Shown here piece after piece: positions 36,096-39,146 of a DNA stretch of 39,146 nucleotides. Where the stretch lies: NCBI RefSeq assembly GCF_022549775.1, contig NZ_JAKZGP010000048.1, positions 1 to 39,146 on the forward strand, read 5' to 3'. The position numbers and the translations under genes are program-made. How positions within the stretch are numbered: the stretch's first letter is position 1; every line of letters begins with the position of its first letter. Below the pieces are notes generated by a model, which saw only the letters and a program-made list of their open reading frames with translations, was not told the DNA's origin and searched no databases. This DNA is from Belliella filtrata. GTDB taxonomy: Bacteria > Bacteroidota > Bacteroidia > Cytophagales > Cyclobacteriaceae.

Positions 36096-39000
36096 TTAGT
36101 CTTTGATAACTTGAATCCATCCTTTGAACTCGTGAAGTCTTCCCGCATTGTCTGTACCTCTGAGTACATAGAAGTATGTACCCGCTGGTAATCCATCTGC
36201 GCGCCAGTCATTCTGGTAGTCACTTCGCTCAAAGACATGGTCTCCGTACCTGTTGAAGATCACGATCTCGTTTGTCGCAAACTTGCCAAGACCTTTGATC
36301 TCGAAACTATCGTTTCTATTGTCTCCATCTGGAGTAATCACGTTCGGGATAAAGAACGGATTCACCATATTCACATCTGTATCAGTATTATTCTCTGGAC
36401 TAACCTCTTCACCATCTGACACCACCGTCACCACATTGGTAATGGTAATTGGATTCGAACTTGGTAGTTCATTCGCTCTTACTTGTACTCGAATCGTCAA
36501 GCTTGCCCCTGCAGGGAAGTTTGGAACTGTCCAGGTTACTCGCTGACCATTTGTTGTCGTCGAAGGTTGGATACTAACATCACTCGCTTGGAAACTAGAA
36601 CTCAAATAGCTAACTCCATTTGGTAAATCATCCGTGATCACTACATTCTCTGCATCTGTCACTCCTTGATTCAACACTTGAATCTCATATTCAAATTCGT
36701 CCCCTTCGTAGATTGTCACTCCAAAAGAAGTCTTGCTTACTGACACGTCAACCTCATCATTCAAGATTCGGAAAGTCACAAATGCTTCATCCATGTTACT
36801 TGGATTCATCACCTCTGACAACTCATACCTTAATCTATAATCCCTGGCTTCATTTACACCCGGTATCAAGCTCAACTCACCATTAGGATTAATTAAAAGA
36901 CCTACGATACCATCCAAATCTGTGAAAACAAAGTCCACATTATCCATAGTGACTGACTGACCGTCTAGCAAATCATTGTCTAGTATATTCCCAATCATGC
37001 CCCCAAAGCTTACTACAAACTCTCCAAGCTCATCATCAATAGCTAAGATTGGTCTAGCTTCAACTCCTATAGTCAAAGAATCTTCGTCAGATATAGGGTT
37101 TCCTTCAGGTGTTGTAGCTGTTGCATTGGCGGTATTCACTACACTTCCATTTTCTATATCTTCTGCTGTCACTGTGTAGCTTGTAGTCAATACCACAACT
37201 TGTCCTGGAGATAAAGAATCAATCCCTTGCTCAAAACCAGTCAGTGGATCAATTACCACCACTTCAGTCAAAGTCACTGCACCAGTATTGGTCACTGTCA
37301 AGGTATAGTTTATCACTTCACCCACTTCTTGGATTACTGAGGTATCTGCTGTTTTTACGATTTGGATAGAAGCACTTTGATCTACAACTTCTACCTCTAC
37401 CTCATCCTCATCACCTGGATTCTCGCCATCAGGACTCTCCGTGCTTACTGTTGCTACGTTCAGGATTGATCCGTTATCAATGTCTGATTGGGTCACAGTG
37501 TAAGTATAGTCAAAGCTTGCTGTTGCATTCGGTGCCAAAGTCTCTACTGTCTCTGTCACACTTAGCATCGCATCTGCTATCACTACATTGCTCAAAGTTG
37601 TGTTGCCTGTATTCGTTACCGTCAAGGTGTACACTACTTCTTCACCTGCTGCACTTACTACTGACTTATCAGCTGTCTTTTCTAGTGTGATACCGCTTTC
37701 TTGATCTACATCAACTTCTACCTCATCCTCATCACCTGGATTCTCACCATCAGGACTCTCCGTGCTTACTGTTGCTACGTTCAGGATTGAACCGTTATCA
37801 ATGTCTGATTGGGTCACAGTGTAAGTATAGTCAAAGCTTGCTGTTGCATTCGGTGCCAAAGTCTCTACTGTCTCTGTCACGCCTAGCATCGCATCTGCTA
37901 TCACTACATTGCTCAAAGTTGTGTTGCCTGTATTCGTTACCGTCAAGGTGTACACTACTTCTTCACCTGCTGCACTGACTACTGACTTATCAGCCACTTT
38001 CTCTATCGTGATTCCGCTCTCTTGATCTACATCAACTTCTACCTCATCCTCATCACCTGGATTCTCCCCGTCTGGACTCTCCGTGCTTACTGTTGCTACA
38101 TTCAGGATTGAACCGTTGTCAATATCTGATTGGGTCACAGTGTAAGTATAGTCAAAGCTTGCTGTTGCATTTGGTGCCAAAGTCTCTACTGTCTCTGTCA
38201 CACCTAGCATCGCATCTGCTATCACCACATTGCTCAAAGTTGTGTTGCCTGTATTCGTTACCGTCAAGGTGTACACTACTTCTTCACCTGCTGCACTAAC
38301 TACTGACTTATCAGCTGTCTTTTCTAATGTGATCCCGCTTTCTTGATCTACATCAACTTCTACCTCATCCTCATCACCTGGATTCTCGCCATCAGGACTC
38401 TCCGTGCTTACTGTTGCTACGTTCAGGATTGATCCGTTGTCAATATCTGATTGGGTCACAGTGTAAGTATAGTCAAAGCTTGCTGTTGCATTCGGTGCCA
38501 AAGTCTCTACTGTCTCTGTCGCGCCTAGCATCGCATCTGCTATCACTACATTGATCAAAGTTGTGTTGCCTGTATTCGTTACCGTCAAGGTGTACACTAT
38601 TTCTTCACCTGCTGCACTTACTACTGACTTATCAGCCACTTTCTCTATCGTGATTCCGCTCTCTTGATCTACATCAACTTCTACCTCATCCTCATCACCT
38701 GGATTCTCCCCGTCTGGGCTCTCTGTGCTTACTGTTGCTACATTCAGGATTGATCCGTTGTCAATATCTGATTGGGTCACAGTGTAAGTATAGTCAAAGC
38801 TTGCTGTTGCATTTGGTGCCAAAGTCTCTACTGTCTCTGTCACACCTAGCATCGCATCTGCTATCACTACATTGCTCAAAGTTGTGTTGCCTGTATTCGT
38901 TACCGTCAAGGTGTACACTACTTCTTCACCTGCTGCACTAACTACTGACTTATCAGCTGTCTTTTCTATCGTGATTCCGCTTTCTTGATCTATCTCTGTT

Positions 39001-39146
39001 TCTATCTCGTCTTCATCACCTGGATTCTCACCGTCAGGGCTTTCAGTGCTTACCAAAGCTTTGTTCAATACAGAGCCTGCATCTACATCCGCTTGCGTTA
39101 CTGTATAGTCTGTATCTATTGACGCCTCTGCTCCTGGGGCTAATGT
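36096..39146 (-). CDS. Repeat adhesin with T9SS type B (gliding-associated) C-terminal domain, 5' end outside window
   Basis: The frame is open to the window edge, so at least 1016 residues plus an unseen N-terminus; a TTG at 39066-39068 is internal. From the N-terminal side: one partial and five full nearly identical 107-residue DUF11/DUF7507-like repeats (TLTVTNTGNTTLSNVVI, TYTVTQSDIDNGSI), one diverged copy, a spacer domain, a classical DUF11 domain (YEIQVLNQG..AENVVITDDLP), then the type B sorting domain of about 85 residues (FFIPNVITPDGDNRND, EIVIFNRYGDHVFE, LPAGTYFYVL, KGWIQVIKD). Such proteins are filamentous surface adhesins exported by T9SS, often needing a PorP/SprF partner. The acidic linker ESPDGENPGDEDEVEVDVD may bind calcium. 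Confidence 0.9.
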   Translation of the reverse strand, partial: TLAPGAEASIDTDYTVTQADVDAGSVLNKALVSTESPDGENPGDEDEIETEIDQESGITIEKTADKSVVSAAGEEVVYTLTVTNTGNTTLSNVVIADAMLGVTETVETLAPNATASFDYTYTVTQSDIDNGSILNVATVSTESPDGENPGDEDEVEVDVDQESGITIEKVADKSVVSAAGEEIVYTLTVTNTGNTTLINVVIADAMLGATETVETLAPNATASFDYTYTVTQSDIDNGSILNVATVSTESPDGENPGDEDEVEVDVDQESGITLEKTADKSVVSAAGEEVVYTLTVTNTGNTTLSNVVIADAMLGVTETVETLAPNATASFDYTYTVTQSDIDNGSILNVATVSTESPDGENPGDEDEVEVDVDQESGITIEKVADKSVVSAAGEEVVYTLTVTNTGNTTLSNVVIADAMLGVTETVETLAPNATASFDYTYTVTQSDIDNGSILNVATVSTESPDGENPGDEDEVEVDVDQESGITLEKTADKSVVSAAGEEVVYTLTVTNTGNTTLSNVVIADAMLSVTETVETLAPNATASFDYTYTVTQSDIDNGSILNVATVSTESPDGENPGDEDEVEVEVVDQSASIQIVKTADTSVIQEVGEVINYTLTVTNTGAVTLTEVVVIDPLTGFEQGIDSLSPGQVVVLTTSYTVTAEDIENGSVVNTANATATTPEGNPISDEDSLTIGVEARPILAIDDELGEFVVSFGGMIGNILDNDLLDGQSVTMDNVDFVFTDLDGIVGLLINPNGELSLIPGVNEARDYRLRYELSEVMNPSNMDEAFVTFRILNDEVDVSVSKTSFGVTIYEGDEFEYEIQVLNQGVTDAENVVITDDLPNGVSYLSSSFQASDVSIQPSTTTNGQRVTWTVPNFPAGASLTIRVQVRANELPSSNPITITNVVTVVSDGEEVSPENNTDTDVNMVNPFFIPNVITPDGDNRNDSFEIKGLGKFATNEIVIFNRYGDHVFERSDYQNDWRADGLPAGTYFYVLRGTDNAGRLHEFKGWIQVIKD
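37377..39146 (-). repeat. Tandem 321-bp repeats encoding DUF11-like modules
   Basis: Five full copies, about 38984-38664, 38663-38343, 38342-38022, 38021-37701 and 37700-37377, plus part of another running past the window edge. Period 321 bp (107 residues); the copies are almost identical in DNA. The second and fourth copies share variants (EKVADK; CCCCGTCTGG) and the third and fifth share others (LEKTADK), a sign of a 642-bp higher-order unit. Confidence 0.9.

Noticed and set aside
37451-38941. Series of 68-79 residue plus-strand open frames at 321-bp spacing
   Set aside because: They are antisense shadows of the adhesin repeats; their regular spacing and Leu/Ser-rich translation follow from the repeat, not from real genes.
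37377-39146. Regular tandem repeats considered as a CRISPR array
   Set aside because: The repeat unit is 321 bp, has no unique spacers and encodes protein modules in frame.

Overview
The window comes from a member of the Bacteroidota, most likely a Cytophagales-type marine or soil gliding bacterium. The evidence is AT-rich DNA, promoters matching the Bacteroidota consensus (TTTG, about 19-21 bp, TAnnTTTG), type IX secretion sorting domains of both type A (positions 1936-2193) and type B (C-terminus of the gene at 36096-39146), a PorP/SprF protein, and an Amuc/CHU-style TPR-propeller-OmpA lipid-free outer membrane protein. No rRNA, tRNA, CRISPR array or intact insertion sequence was seen.

Layout. 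(1) 1-2193, +: the 3' part of a large Ig-repeat surface protein with a T9SS type A tail. (2) 2524-6040, +: three glycosyltransferases behind a good promoter. (3) 6155-14516, -: a Wzx/Wzy-type exopolysaccharide operon, in transcription order OPX (Wza-like), BY-kinase/co-polymerase (Wzc-like), flippase (Wzx), glycosyltransferase, polymerase (Wzy-like), glycosyltransferase. (4) 14727-17862, -: manC-fcl-gmd, the GDP-mannose to GDP-L-fucose route, so the polymer very probably contains L-fucose or a derivative. (5) 18234-30874, -: a compact hybrid NRPS/PKS cluster of two megasynthases and a Sfp-type phosphopantetheinyl transferase. (6) 31208-32302, +: a divergent lipoprotein of unknown function with its own terminator. 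(7) 32747-39146, -: a surface operon of repeat adhesin (type B tail), PorP/SprF and a protein with two tandem OmpA domains.

The most interesting part is region 5. The modules read A-T-KS-AT-ACP-aminotransferase on the first protein and C-A(N-methyltransferase)-T-TE on the second. There is no ketoreductase. The simplest reading is that one activated acid is extended with malonate, its beta-keto group is converted to a beta-amine by the class III aminotransferase, the product is condensed with an N-methylated (perhaps glycine-like) residue, and the thioesterase releases it. If the first A domain takes an alpha-amino acid, as its conserved Asp suggests, the central unit would be a 3,4-diamino acid (an 'aminostatine' type), which is rare. 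The residue codes of both A domains were read by eye and are tentative.

AT-rich near-palindromes of the form GTATT-N3-AATAC, or a spaced version, lie just upstream of the promoters of the glycosyltransferase operon and the NRPS/PKS operon and in front of manC. They may be a shared operator linking polymer and small-molecule production. The window gives no resistance gene or dedicated exporter for the small molecule and no priming sugar transferase for the polysaccharide; these must lie elsewhere if they exist.
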